From the NCBI RefSeq assembly GCF_001705435.1, contig NZ_MDEN01000069.1, forward strand, positions 806,001 to 870,000: DNA of 64,000 nt, in the 5' to 3' direction. The notes under the pieces were generated by a model. The model searched no databases. It saw only the letters and a program-made list of their open reading frames with translations, and was not told the DNA's origin. This stretch comes from Pseudomonas graminis (GTDB lineage Bacteria > Pseudomonadota > Gammaproteobacteria > Pseudomonadales > Pseudomonadaceae). This document shows positions 25,119 through 33,381 of the stretch, piece after piece. The position numbers and the translations under genes are program-made. The first letter of the stretch is position 1; the number at the start of each line of letters is the position of its first letter.

Positions 25119-25917
25119 TATTTGAAGGGGACTACTATTTGAAGGGGACTGATTTATTTACAACGCTTCACCGTAAATTAATCTGTCCCCGTTTTGTCTC
25201 TGGCGCCGATCCCATAGACGGAGGGGGAGGCACCAGGCCGAGTGGGTTTTGGTTGGGTAGGACCGGCTTCAGCCGAGAAGGCGTCGGATGCCACACAACT
25301 GACCGGGGACAGATTAATTTACGATGAAGCGCTGTAAATAAATCAGTCCCCTATAAGTGGTCCCCTATAAGTGCGCTTCCCGGCTGAAGCCGCTCCACGG
25401 GGACAAAACCAGCCACCTCAACCAAACCGATAGATGTCCATCCCCAACGCACCCATGGTGAAGCCCTGATGCTCAATGCTGAACTGTCCGCCCGCCGCCC
25501 GCGCGAAATACAGCGGCAGTATTTGAAGGGCACTTATTTGAAGGGGACTGATTTATTTACAACGCTTCACCGTAAATTAATCTGTCCCCGTTTTGTCTTG
25601 GCGCCGATCCCATAGACGGAGGGGGAGGCACCAGGCCGAGTGGGTTTTGGTTGGGTAGGACCGGCTTCAGCCGGGAAGGCGTCGGTTGCCACACAACTGA
25701 CCGGGGACAGATTAATTTACGATGAAGCGCTGTAAATAAATCAGTCCCCTATAAGTGGTCCCCTATAAGTGCGCTTCCCGGCTGAAGCCGCTCCACGGGG
25801 ACAAAACCAACCCCCTCAACCAAACCGATAGATGTCCATCCCCAACGCACCCATGGTGAAACCCTGGTGCTCGATGCTGAATTCCCCGCCCGCCGCCCGC
25901 GCAAAATACAGCGGCAG
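25119..25917. repeat. approximately 400-bp tandem duplication with GGGGAC palindromes, REP and ygiD 3' end
   Basis: Copy one spans 25119-25519 and copy two 25520-25917, offset by 398-401 bases. Each contains a GGGGAC palindrome (25144-25190 and 25543-25589), a REP (25257-25280 and 25655-25678), and an inverted GGGGAC palindrome (25305-25351 and 25703-25749). Each then has a degenerate REP and the last 102 bases of ygiD in reverse. Only about four substitutions and one indel separate the non-coding parts, against seven differences in the 102-base coding part. Copy two continues into intact ygiD. Confidence 0.93.
25418..25519 (-). pseudogene. truncated extra copy of the ygiD 3' end
   Basis: This 102-base fragment encodes the last 33 residues of YgiD (LPLYFARAAGGQFSIEHQ onward to DIYRFG and stop) in the same orientation as the intact gene 398 bases away. 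Seven bases differ between the copies. Five changed codons are synonymous and one gives Gln for Glu. The fragment has no start and is not expected to be translated. Confidence 0.9.
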
Positions 25918-26583
25918 CAGGTGTTCATCGGTCGGGTGGTTGCGCGCGGCGTTGGGTGCCTGATTTCGATAGTCGTGCAGCGCTTCCAGGTCGTCCGCCG
26001 CGAGCTTTTCCACCATCCAGTCGCGGAATGCGAGGGCCCAGGGCGTGATGCTCTCAGGTCCCGCCTGCCAGTCCAGCTCGCGCAAATTATGGGTGATGCT
26101 GCCAGAGCCGATCAGCAGAACGTTTTCCTCACGCAGCCGATTCAGCGCCTGCCCGACGCGTGTCTGCAGGGCAGGGCCCATCCGCGTGGGCAGTGAAACC
26201 TGCACGATGGGAATGTCCGCCCGCGGGTACATCAACGACAATGGCACCCAAACCCCATGGTCGAACGGTCGCTCGGTGTTCATGCGCGCCGGCAGGTCAG
26301 CCTCTGTCAGCAGCTCCAGCACGCGCTGCGTCAGCTCCGGCATGCCGGACGCCGGGTACTGCACGGCGAAGAGCGCAGGGGGGAAGCCACCGAAGTCATG
26401 CCAGGTCTCCGGCTGCGGATTGCCGTTGACCAGCAGCTCGTTGCTTTCCCAGTGCGCCGAGACCATCACGATGGCCTTGGGGCGCGGCAGGGAGGCGGCC
26501 AGACGCGCGAGCGCCGGCCCGCTCTCGCCCGGTTCGAGGGCAAGCATGGGCGAGCCGTGGGAAATGAACAGGCTAGGCAGCAT
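25816..26583 (-). CDS. ygiD: 4,5-DOPA dioxygenase extradiol-type protein YgiD
   Basis: A 255-residue class III extradiol ring-cleavage dioxygenase (LigB fold). The metal-binding region includes FISHGSP (about 6-12), SAHWES (about 42-47) and the catalytic-histidine stretch ERPFDHGVWVPL. The conserved GSGSITHNLREL follows. Bacterial YgiD can open 4,5-DOPA, but its physiological substrate is not settled. The gene is intact; a second copy of its 3' end lies in the tandem duplication immediately downstream. Confidence 0.9.
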   Translation of the reverse strand: MLPSLFISHGSPMLALEPGESGPALARLAASLPRPKAIVMVSAHWESNELLVNGNPQPETWHDFGGFPPALFAVQYPASGMPELTQRVLELLTEADLPARMNTERPFDHGVWVPLSLMYPRADIPIVQVSLPTRMGPALQTRVGQALNRLREENVLLIGSGSITHNLRELDWQAGPESITPWALAFRDWMVEKLAADDLEALHDYRNQAPNAARNHPTDEHLLPLYFARAAGGEFSIEHQGFTMGALGMDIYRFG

Positions 26584-26688
26584 TTGCAGTGTCCTGAGCG
26601 TATAAGGTGAGTGGCATCATCGGGCAGTGCATCCATCTAAATCTAATATAAGTTTTCGTCCGTTTTGATCGGGATATCAGGAGTGTCT

Positions 26689-27345
26689 ATGGAGCCGCGT
26701 TTTTGGCATGAGCGCTGGGCGATCAACCAGATCGGTTTCAATCAGGCGTCTGTGAATCCGCACCTGTTGCGCCTGTGGCCAGAGCTCACCGCCATGCCAG
26801 GGGAGCGCGTGCTGGTACCGTTGTGCGGCAAAAGCATCGACATGGTCTGGCTGCTCAACCAGGGGTTTCACGTGGTGGGCGCGGAATTGTCTGAGATAGC
26901 GGTGGCCGGCTTCTTCAGCGAGAACGGCTGGCAGCCCACGATTGAAGAGCGTGGCGCGCTCAAGGTCTATCGTGCGGAGGGGTGCGAGATCTGGTGCGGC
27001 GACTTCTTTGCCCTCACGCCTGAAGACGTTGGCGACTGCACCGCATTCTACGACCGAGCCGCCCTGATCGCGCTGCCGCCGGACCTGCGCTGGCGTTACG
27101 TCAAACAGCTCAATCATCTGTTGTCGAACGATGCCTGCGGCTTGCTGGTGACGCTGGATTACGATCAGTCGTTGATTGCCGGCCCGCCGTTCTCGGTGGA
27201 TGAGGACGAGGTGCTGCAGTTGCTCTCCCCGGACTGGCGGGTCAAACGCGTCGCGGATCTGGACGTGCTGGAGGAGGGCGTGAAGTTCAAGCAGGCGGGG
27301 GCAACGTCCCTGATGGAATATGCGTATCGACTGTATCGCCGATAG
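26689..27345 (+). CDS. tpm: thiopurine S-methyltransferase
   Basis: A 218-residue SAM-dependent methyltransferase, exactly the usual length of bacterial Tpm. These enzymes methylate thiopurines and, in Pseudomonas, selenium and tellurium oxyanions. Diagnostic blocks are FWHERWAINQIGFNQASVNPHL at the N-terminus, VLVPLCGKSIDMVWLLNQGFHVVGAELS for SAM binding, and CTAFYDRAALIALPPDLR. The ATG at MEPRFWH is chosen because AGGAG lies six bases before it. It converges on htpX across a shared hairpin terminator. Confidence 0.95.
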   Translation: MEPRFWHERWAINQIGFNQASVNPHLLRLWPELTAMPGERVLVPLCGKSIDMVWLLNQGFHVVGAELSEIAVAGFFSENGWQPTIEERGALKVYRAEGCEIWCGDFFALTPEDVGDCTAFYDRAALIALPPDLRWRYVKQLNHLLSNDACGLLVTLDYDQSLIAGPPFSVDEDEVLQLLSPDWRVKRVADLDVLEEGVKFKQAGATSLMEYAYRLYRR

Positions 27346-27373
27346 CGCAGCGCAAAGAAATCAGCACAAAAGA

Positions 27374-27398
27374 AAAGGGCGACTTCACGTCGCCCTTT
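27374..27398. terminator. bidirectional terminator between tpm and htpX
   Basis: A 10-bp stem (AAAGGGCGAC beginning at 27374, GTCGCCC to TTT ending at 27398) with a five-base loop has A residues on the left flank and T residues on the right. It lies between two convergent genes and could serve both. Confidence 0.8.
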
Positions 27399-27419
27399 CT
27401 GGATGCAGCCTCTACACAA

Positions 27420-28307
27420 TCAACCGCGGCGACGAAGCGCCTCGATGCGCTCTTCCAGCGGCGGGTGGCTCATGAACAGCCCGGCCAGGCCGTGCTTCAA
27501 ACCACCGTTGATACCGAACGCCGTCATGCTTTCGGGCATTTGCACCGGAACGCCCTGTTCCGAACGCAGACGCTGCAGAGCGCTGATCATCGCGCCCGTA
27601 CCGGCCAGGCGGGCACCGGCGTCGTCGGCACGGTATTCACGCTTGCGCGAGAACCACATGACGATGGCGCTGGCGAGGAAACCCAGCACGATTTCGGCGA
27701 AGATGGTCGCGATGTAGAACGCGATGCCACGGCCTTCTTCGTTCTTGAAGATCACCTTGTCGACGAAGTTGCCGATGATTCGGGCGAAGAACATGACGAA
27801 GGTGTTGACCACGCCCTGGACCAGCGCCAGCGTCACCATGTCGCCGTTGGCAACGTGACCGATCTCGTGAGCCAGCACTGCTTTCACTTCATCGGGCGAA
27901 AAACGCTCCAGCAGGCCCTGGCTGACCGCGACCAGCGCGTCGTTCTTGTTCCAGCCGGTGGCAAAGGCATTGGCCTCGTAGGCAGGGAAAATACCCACTT
28001 CCGGCATCTTGATGCCTGCATCGCGGGACAGTTGTTCCACGGTCTGCAGCAGCCATTGCTCATGACGGGTGCGGGGTTGGGTGATGATCTCGGTGCCTGT
28101 GCTCATCTTCGCCATCCACTTGGAGATGAACAGCGAGAACAGCGAACCGGCGAAACCGAACACAGCGCAGAAGATCAGCAGCTGATTGAGGTTCAGATCA
28201 ACCCCGTTGGCCGCCATGAACCCGTTGAAGCCAAAAAGGCTCAGGGTGATGCTGGCAATCAGCACGACCGCAAGGTTAGTGGCCAAAAACAGCAAAATGC
28301 GCATCAT
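27420..28307 (-). CDS. htpX: membrane metalloprotease HtpX
   Basis: A 295-residue zinc-dependent inner-membrane protease that degrades misfolded membrane proteins with FtsH. Four hydrophobic segments are present: two N-terminal (MMRILLFLATNLAVVLIAS, LLIFCAVFGFAGSLFSLF) and two following the active site. The zinc motif HEIGH is in AVLAHEIGHVANGDM, and the third ligand is expected in REYRADDAGARLAG. The length is typical for Pseudomonas HtpX, so the first of two consecutive ATG codons is used. Confidence 0.96.
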   Translation of the reverse strand: MMRILLFLATNLAVVLIASITLSLFGFNGFMAANGVDLNLNQLLIFCAVFGFAGSLFSLFISKWMAKMSTGTEIITQPRTRHEQWLLQTVEQLSRDAGIKMPEVGIFPAYEANAFATGWNKNDALVAVSQGLLERFSPDEVKAVLAHEIGHVANGDMVTLALVQGVVNTFVMFFARIIGNFVDKVIFKNEEGRGIAFYIATIFAEIVLGFLASAIVMWFSRKREYRADDAGARLAGTGAMISALQRLRSEQGVPVQMPESMTAFGINGGLKHGLAGLFMSHPPLEERIEALRRRG

Positions 28308-28575
28308 GGTTAAGAGTTTCTCCTCGGGAAGAATATGTAACGTACTGCGGGGGTATATAAGGTGATGTCGGGGTGTATTCAACCGGGCGATCATTTCAAA
28401 CTGTGTCGTTTGCTGTCGCGCTGGCGAAAAGCCTCATCGGCAAGAGGGTGAGGGCGGTGCGACTGGCCCCCGGAACAACAGCAGCCGGCTTGGGGGCGAA
28501 CCCGGTGAGTCAGACAACATCGTCGTCAATCATCACCAGCGTTCATCCAAAAGCCGGCGCTTGCAGCACGCTGCG

Positions 28576-29787
28576 TTACTGCTTGTAGGTCTTCAAAAAG
28601 TTGCCGATCCGGCCAATGGCCTGCTCCAGATCATCCACACGCGGCAGCGTCACCACGCGGAAATGGTCCGGCCACGGCCAATTGAACGCCGTGCCCTGAA
28701 CGATCAGCAGCTTTTCCGACAGCAGCAGGTCCAGCGCAAACTTCTCGTCGTTGTGGATCGGGCAGACTTTCGGGTCGATGCGCGGGAAGGCATACAGCGC
28801 GCCCATCGGCTTCACGCAGCTCACGCCCGGAATATCATTGAGCAATTCCCAGGTCCGGTTGCGCTGCTCCAGCAGACGGCCCGGCGGCAGGATCAGGTCG
28901 TTGATGCTCTGATAACCACCCAGCGCGGTCTGGATCGCGTGCTGGCTCGGCACGTTGGCGCACAGACGCATGTTTGCCAGGATGTCGATGCCTTCGATAT
29001 AGCTGACCGCGTTGTGCTTGGGCCCGGAAATCGCGATCCAGCCCGAACGGAAGCCCGCCACGCGATAGGATTTCGACAGCCCGTTGAAGGTCAGGCACAG
29101 CAGGTCCGGTGCCAGCGAGGCGGTGCAGATGTGCACGGCGTCGTCGTAGAGAATCTTGTCGTAGATTTCGTCGGAGAAGACCACCAGATTGTGCTGACGC
29201 GCAATCTCCAGCATCCCCAGCAACACTTCGCGGGAATAAACGGCGCCGGTCGGGTTGTTCGGGTTGATGATCACCATCGCTTTGGTGTTCGGCGTGATCT
29301 TGGCCTTCATGTCCTCCAGATCAGGCCACCAGTTGGCCTGCTCGTCGCACAGATAATGCACCGGGTTGCCGCCGGACAGCGCAACGGCGGCGGTCCACAG
29401 CGGGTAGTCCGGCGCAGGAACCAGCACTTCGTCGCCGTTGTTGAGCAGGGCCTGCATCGACATCACGATCAGTTCCGAGACGCCGTTGCCCAGATAGATG
29501 TCTTCGATGCCGACACCTTCGACCTGCTTCTGCTGGTAGTACTGCATCACCGCCTTGCGCGCGCTGAACAGGCCCTTGGAATCGCTGTAACCCTGGGCCA
29601 TGGGCAGGTTGCGGATGACGTCCTGCAGAATTTCGTCCGGCGCCTCGAAACCAAACGGCGCCGGGTTGCCAATGTTCAGCTTGAGGATGCGATGGCCTTC
29701 CTCTTCCAGGCGCTTGGCGTGCTTGAGCACCGGCCCGCGAATGTCGTAGCAGACGTTGGCGAGCTTGTTCGATTTGCTGAACTGCAT
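28576..29787 (-). CDS. alaA: alanine/glutamate-pyruvate aminotransferase, AlaA type
   Basis: A 403-residue fold-type I PLP-dependent aminotransferase. The sequence closely follows AlaA: KSNKLANVCYDIRGPVLKHAKRLEEEGH at the N-terminus, LNIGNPAPFGFEAPDEI, VPAPDYPLWTAAV, INPNNPTGAVYS, SDEIYDKILYD, and the Schiff-base lysine in NGLSKSYRVAGFRSGW. AlaA makes alanine from pyruvate with glutamate. It is divergent from msrB, with a stem-loop in the space between them. Confidence 0.93.
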   Translation of the reverse strand: MQFSKSNKLANVCYDIRGPVLKHAKRLEEEGHRILKLNIGNPAPFGFEAPDEILQDVIRNLPMAQGYSDSKGLFSARKAVMQYYQQKQVEGVGIEDIYLGNGVSELIVMSMQALLNNGDEVLVPAPDYPLWTAAVALSGGNPVHYLCDEQANWWPDLEDMKAKITPNTKAMVIINPNNPTGAVYSREVLLGMLEIARQHNLVVFSDEIYDKILYDDAVHICTASLAPDLLCLTFNGLSKSYRVAGFRSGWIAISGPKHNAVSYIEGIDILANMRLCANVPSQHAIQTALGGYQSINDLILPPGRLLEQRNRTWELLNDIPGVSCVKPMGALYAFPRIDPKVCPIHNDEKFALDLLLSEKLLIVQGTAFNWPWPDHFRVVTLPRVDDLEQAIGRIGNFLKTYKQ

Positions 29788-29925
29788 GGTGATTGGTCCC
29801 GAAAAGAGACGGCCCGCTGTAAGAAGAAGCGCGGACCGCTGAGCATGACGCCATCAAAATGGGTTTGTACGCGAGAAACGCGGGTGACAGACTGGCGTCC
29901 AACGAAGGCGCAATCATACGTGCCA

Positions 29926-29960
29926 CCCGATCCGTGGAAAAGACACAGATCGGGCTTTTT
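29926..29960 (+). terminator. intrinsic-terminator-like hairpin in the msrB leader
   Basis: CCCGATCCGTG at 29926-29936 pairs with CACAGATCGGG at 29944-29954 (one mismatch, seven-base loop) and is followed by CTTTTT. It ends only about 20 bases before the msrB start codon and points toward msrB, so it looks like an attenuator rather than an end-of-gene terminator. Confidence 0.7.
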
Positions 29961-29979
29961 CATTTACGGAGGTCTACCC

Positions 29980-30378
29980 GTGGCTAAGCTGGATAAAACC
30001 CTTGAAGAATGGAAAGCGATGCTCGATCCCGAGCAGTTCAACGTCTGCCGGCTGAAGGGCACGGAGCGTCCATTCAGCGGCAAATACAACGAGACCAAGA
30101 CCGACGGCGTTTACCACTGCATCTGCTGCAACGAGCCGCTGTTCGACTCCAAGACCAAGTTCGATTCGGGCTGCGGCTGGCCGAGCTTCTACGCCCCGCT
30201 GGAAGGCAGCGCAGTGGTCGAAGTGCGCGACGTCAGTCATGGCATGATTCGCACCGAAGTGGTCTGCAGCAAGTGCGACGCTCACCTCGGCCACGTGTTT
30301 CCGGATGGTCCGCCGCCCACCGGTTTGCGCTACTGCATCAACTCCGTATGCCTGGACCTGGTGCCACGCAACGCCTGA
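29980..30378 (+). CDS. msrB: peptide-methionine (R)-S-oxide reductase MsrB
   Basis: A 132-residue enzyme that reduces methionine-R-sulfoxide in proteins. Structural zinc ligands are Cys47/Cys50 (CICC) and Cys96/Cys99 (CSKC), and the catalytic cysteine is Cys119 in LRYCINSVCLDL. The core motifs SGCGWPSF and HLGHVFPDGPPPTG are present. The start is GTG, supported by GGAGG seven bases before it; in-frame codons upstream run antisense through alaA and are not coding. It is followed by glutathione peroxidase, forming a redox-repair pair. Confidence 0.96.
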   Translation: MAKLDKTLEEWKAMLDPEQFNVCRLKGTERPFSGKYNETKTDGVYHCICCNEPLFDSKTKFDSGCGWPSFYAPLEGSAVVEVRDVSHGMIRTEVVCSKCDAHLGHVFPDGPPPTGLRYCINSVCLDLVPRNA

Positions 30379-30406
30379 TGCAGGCCTATCACCGGTAACA
30401 ATGGGA

Positions 30407-30431
30407 TAGCGCGCCAGACATTGGCGCGCTA
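30407..30431. promoter_or_regulatory. hairpin between msrB and the peroxidase gene
   Basis: A perfect 10-bp stem (TAGCGCGCCA at 30407-30416, TGGCGCGCTA at 30422-30431) with loop GACAT. No T-run follows. It could modulate relative expression of the two genes. Confidence 0.5.
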
Positions 30432-30462
30432 GCGTTGCGGTTTACTCAATCGAGGCATCGCT

Positions 30463-30963
30463 ATGAGCGACGAATTGCTGAACATTCCGGTGCAAACGAT
30501 CAAGGGCGAACAAAAGACCCTGGCTGACTTCGGCGGCAGGGCGCTACTGGTGGTGAATACCGCCAGCAAGTGCGGTTTCACGCCGCAATACAAGGGCCTT
30601 GAGGAATTGTGGCAGGGCTACAAGGATCGCGGACTGGTGGTGCTGGGCTTTCCGTGCAACCAGTTCGGCAAGCAGGAGCCGGGCAACGAAGGCTCGATTT
30701 CCGACTTTTGCGAACTGAACTACGGGGTGAGTTTTCCGCTGTTCAATAAGATCGACGTCAACGGCAGCCATGCCCACCCGCTGTTCGTGCAGCTCAAGAA
30801 GCGCGCGCCGGGCTTGCTCGGTTCGGAAGGCATCAAGTGGAATTTCACCAAGTTCCTGGTAGGCCGCGACGGCAAGCTGGTCAAACGTTACGCCCCACTG
30901 ACCAAGCCGGAAGACATCAAGGCTGACATCGAAGCGCTGCTGAAGGAACAAGCGGCCGGCTGA
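30463..30963 (+). CDS. glutathione-peroxidase-family thiol peroxidase
   Basis: A 166-residue protein of the GPx/BtuE family with Cys at the active site rather than selenocysteine. The peroxidatic cysteine is Cys37 in NTASKCGFTPQYKGLE. The other catalytic-site motifs are GFPCNQFGKQEPG (with Gln) and WNFTKFLVGRDG (Trp and Asn). The Cys in FPCNQF is the likely resolving cysteine region. Such bacterial enzymes usually accept electrons from thioredoxin. It lies 84 bases downstream of msrB on the same strand. Confidence 0.93.
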   Translation: MSDELLNIPVQTIKGEQKTLADFGGRALLVVNTASKCGFTPQYKGLEELWQGYKDRGLVVLGFPCNQFGKQEPGNEGSISDFCELNYGVSFPLFNKIDVNGSHAHPLFVQLKKRAPGLLGSEGIKWNFTKFLVGRDGKLVKRYAPLTKPEDIKADIEALLKEQAAG

Positions 30964-30975
30964 TCGGCGCAGCGT

Positions 30976-33294
30976 TTAATGCGGCTGTTCTACCGGGATC
31001 CACTGGTCCAGCAACGCCATCAATTCCTCGCGACGAAAAGGCTTGGCCAGGTAGTCGCTCATGCCCGCGGCCTTGCAGTGTTCACGCTCTTCCGGCATCG
31101 CGTTGGCCGTCAGCGCGATGATCGGCAGACCCGACCAGCGCTCGTTCTCCCGGATTCGTCGCGTCGCGTCATAGCCGTTCATCACCGGCATATTGCAGTC
31201 CATCAGCACCAGATCGAAGTGATCCTGCTCAAGCTGCTGCAGGGCTTCGGCGCCATTGCTGCTGACGACCACATCGCAGCCCAGCTTGCCGAGCATGCCT
31301 TTCGCCACCAGCTGATTCACCGGGTTGTCCTCCACCAGCAGGATACGCGCCCGATGGGTGGGTGAAGGGTCGCCCTGTTCCTGGCGGATACCTGCCTGAC
31401 CGTCGGCGTCCAGAATGCGCGCCAGGCTTTGATGCAACACAGTGCGCGAGAGTGGCCGCGCCTGCTGTTGCAGCGGCGCCAGTGCCGCCACCTGCTCGCC
31501 GGGCATGAAGTTGCCGTACGCCGTCACCAGCAAGACCGGCACCGTGCACGCTTCTCGGATGGCCACCAGGCATTCCGGGCAATCGCTGATCAGCAAGTCC
31601 GCACCGGCATCGGGCGCCGCGCCGTCCGCCAGCGGCTGACAGGTCACGCCCCATTCCGGCAGCAGCCGGCTGAGCATTTCCAGCAATCCGCTGTTCGCGT
31701 CGCTGGCCACCAGCACTTTGCCCTTGAGCATTGGCCATTTCAGCGCCGGCGTGTGCGCCGGCAGCGGCAGGTCCACACGGAAGCGGCTGCCGACGCCCAC
31801 GGCGGATTCGATACTCAATTGCCCGTTCATGGCATCGGTCAGGTTATGGGTCAGGGTCAGGCCCAAGCCGGTGCCGCCGTACTGCCGGGTGATCGCGGCT
31901 TCGGCCTGAGTAAATGGCTGAAAGATCTTCGCCTGGGCGTCCTGGGCGATGCCGATGCCGGTGTCGCACACCTCGATGCGCACGCGGTCGCCATACTGAC
32001 CCAGCCGCACATCCACACGCCCGGCGCGGGTGAACTTGAGCGCGTTGGAGAGCAGGTTGCTGACGATCTGCCGCACCCGCGTCGGGTCACCCAGCACGGA
32101 CGCCGGAAAGCGCGGGTCGATCAGGCAGGTCAGCTCGACGTTCGGCGCCGCGTTTTGCGACAGCAGGCTGGCGGTGTCTTCGATCAAGGCGGCCAGGTCG
32201 AACGGAATGCGCTCAAGCTCCACCTGGCCGGCGTCGAATTTCGACAGGTCGAGAATGTCATTCAGCAGTTCGACCAACACCTTGCCCGAGTCGTGGGCAA
32301 TGGACAGCTGCTGGCGCTGTTCTGCGCTGAGCGGGCCATCGAGGGACAACGCCAGCATGCCCAGCAAGCCGTTGAGCGGCGTGCGGATTTCATGGCTCAT
32401 GTGGGCGAGAAACGCCGAGCGTGCGTGGGCCATGTCCAGCGCCGTGCTGCGCGCAATCTGCAGTTCTTCGTTTGACTGGCTGAGCCGGGCATTGCTGGAT
32501 TCGAGCTGCTGGGTGCGCGCGGAGACGATGTCTTCCAGCTCGTTGAGGTGATCGGTCAGCCGGTTCTCGGCCTCCCGCCGCTGCGCAAACTCACTGGCAA
32601 CGCTCTCGAACTGCCGATTGGTGACCGCCACCAACACGCCGATTTCGTCATCTTCGTGGCCGGGTGGGCAGGGCACCGGAGGTTGAACGGGGCTGCGCGG
32701 ATCACGTTCCGACAGCGCACGGATCATGCCCGTCAGCGGTTTGGTCAACGTGAGATAGAACAGCGCCAGCAGCAGGCCGGCCAGCACCAGGCTGCGCACG
32801 AAGCCGTTGACCAGAGTGATGCCGGCGCGCTGCAGAAAATGGTTGCCGAAAGCGAACGTATCGACGTCCAGGTGCAAGGTGCCGATGGACTCATCGGGGA
32901 TATGGTCCAGGTGCAGCACGTCTTCGAACTGCCGACTCCCACCGAACAGAAAATCACTGACCATGCGGTACGCGCTTTTCGCCAGCGGCCGTGATACCGC
33001 AGCGAGCTGAACGTTGTTGTTATCCGTCAGCCGCGCGCCGACCACGGCCGGGGAGTGCAGCAGGCCGAGGGTCAGTTCCTGGGCGAGTTCTGCATCCAGG
33101 TTGTAGGCAATGCGCGAGGCGGGGTTATGACTGATTTGCAGCAGGGAGCGAATTTCACGATCGATGGACGCGTCTTCGCTGGCATAATCGAGCGCAATTT
33201 GAGACAGACTGAGCAGCGTGCCCAATACAAAGCCGATCAGCACAGTCAATCGGGCCTGTTTGAATGACAGCCGGTGGGTGATCGCTATATCCAT
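30976..33294 (-). CDS. hybrid sensor histidine kinase/response regulator, SagS-like
   Basis: A 772-residue membrane sensor. It has a first transmembrane helix (about 15-33), a periplasmic sensory domain (about 34-160), a second helix (about 163-183), a coiled coil (about 230-290), a HisKA box with His301 in AHMSHEIRTPLNG, and a HATPase domain with TGIGI and GTGLGL. A degenerate receiver-like region (about 530-620) precedes a true receiver with Asp699 in VLMDCNMP. From memory, PAO1 PA2824 (SagS, a biofilm/attachment sensor) holds the equivalent place beside gpx and msrB. No strong ribosome-binding site marks the start; an ATG 14 codons earlier (33336) is possible. Confidence 0.8.
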   Translation of the reverse strand: MDIAITHRLSFKQARLTVLIGFVLGTLLSLSQIALDYASEDASIDREIRSLLQISHNPASRIAYNLDAELAQELTLGLLHSPAVVGARLTDNNNVQLAAVSRPLAKSAYRMVSDFLFGGSRQFEDVLHLDHIPDESIGTLHLDVDTFAFGNHFLQRAGITLVNGFVRSLVLAGLLLALFYLTLTKPLTGMIRALSERDPRSPVQPPVPCPPGHEDDEIGVLVAVTNRQFESVASEFAQRREAENRLTDHLNELEDIVSARTQQLESSNARLSQSNEELQIARSTALDMAHARSAFLAHMSHEIRTPLNGLLGMLALSLDGPLSAEQRQQLSIAHDSGKVLVELLNDILDLSKFDAGQVELERIPFDLAALIEDTASLLSQNAAPNVELTCLIDPRFPASVLGDPTRVRQIVSNLLSNALKFTRAGRVDVRLGQYGDRVRIEVCDTGIGIAQDAQAKIFQPFTQAEAAITRQYGGTGLGLTLTHNLTDAMNGQLSIESAVGVGSRFRVDLPLPAHTPALKWPMLKGKVLVASDANSGLLEMLSRLLPEWGVTCQPLADGAAPDAGADLLISDCPECLVAIREACTVPVLLVTAYGNFMPGEQVAALAPLQQQARPLSRTVLHQSLARILDADGQAGIRQEQGDPSPTHRARILLVEDNPVNQLVAKGMLGKLGCDVVVSSNGAEALQQLEQDHFDLVLMDCNMPVMNGYDATRRIRENERWSGLPIIALTANAMPEEREHCKAAGMSDYLAKPFRREELMALLDQWIPVEQPH

Positions 33295-33381
33295 AAAAGG
33301 CACTGTCACTTCTTGTGTCCGTCGCGTGGCAAGCATAGCTGATCGCGGCCACGCGTTAACCCGTTAAATCAAGGAGAAACC

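Noticed and set aside
25060..25190. Possible CRISPR array from spaced TATTTGAAGGGGACT repeats
   Set aside because: Spacing is irregular, spacers are repeat-derived, and no cas genes are present; it is a palindrome repeat family.
25351..25533. 60-codon frame in the first duplicated copy
   Set aside because: It is an out-of-frame reading of the ygiD fragment and repeat sequence.
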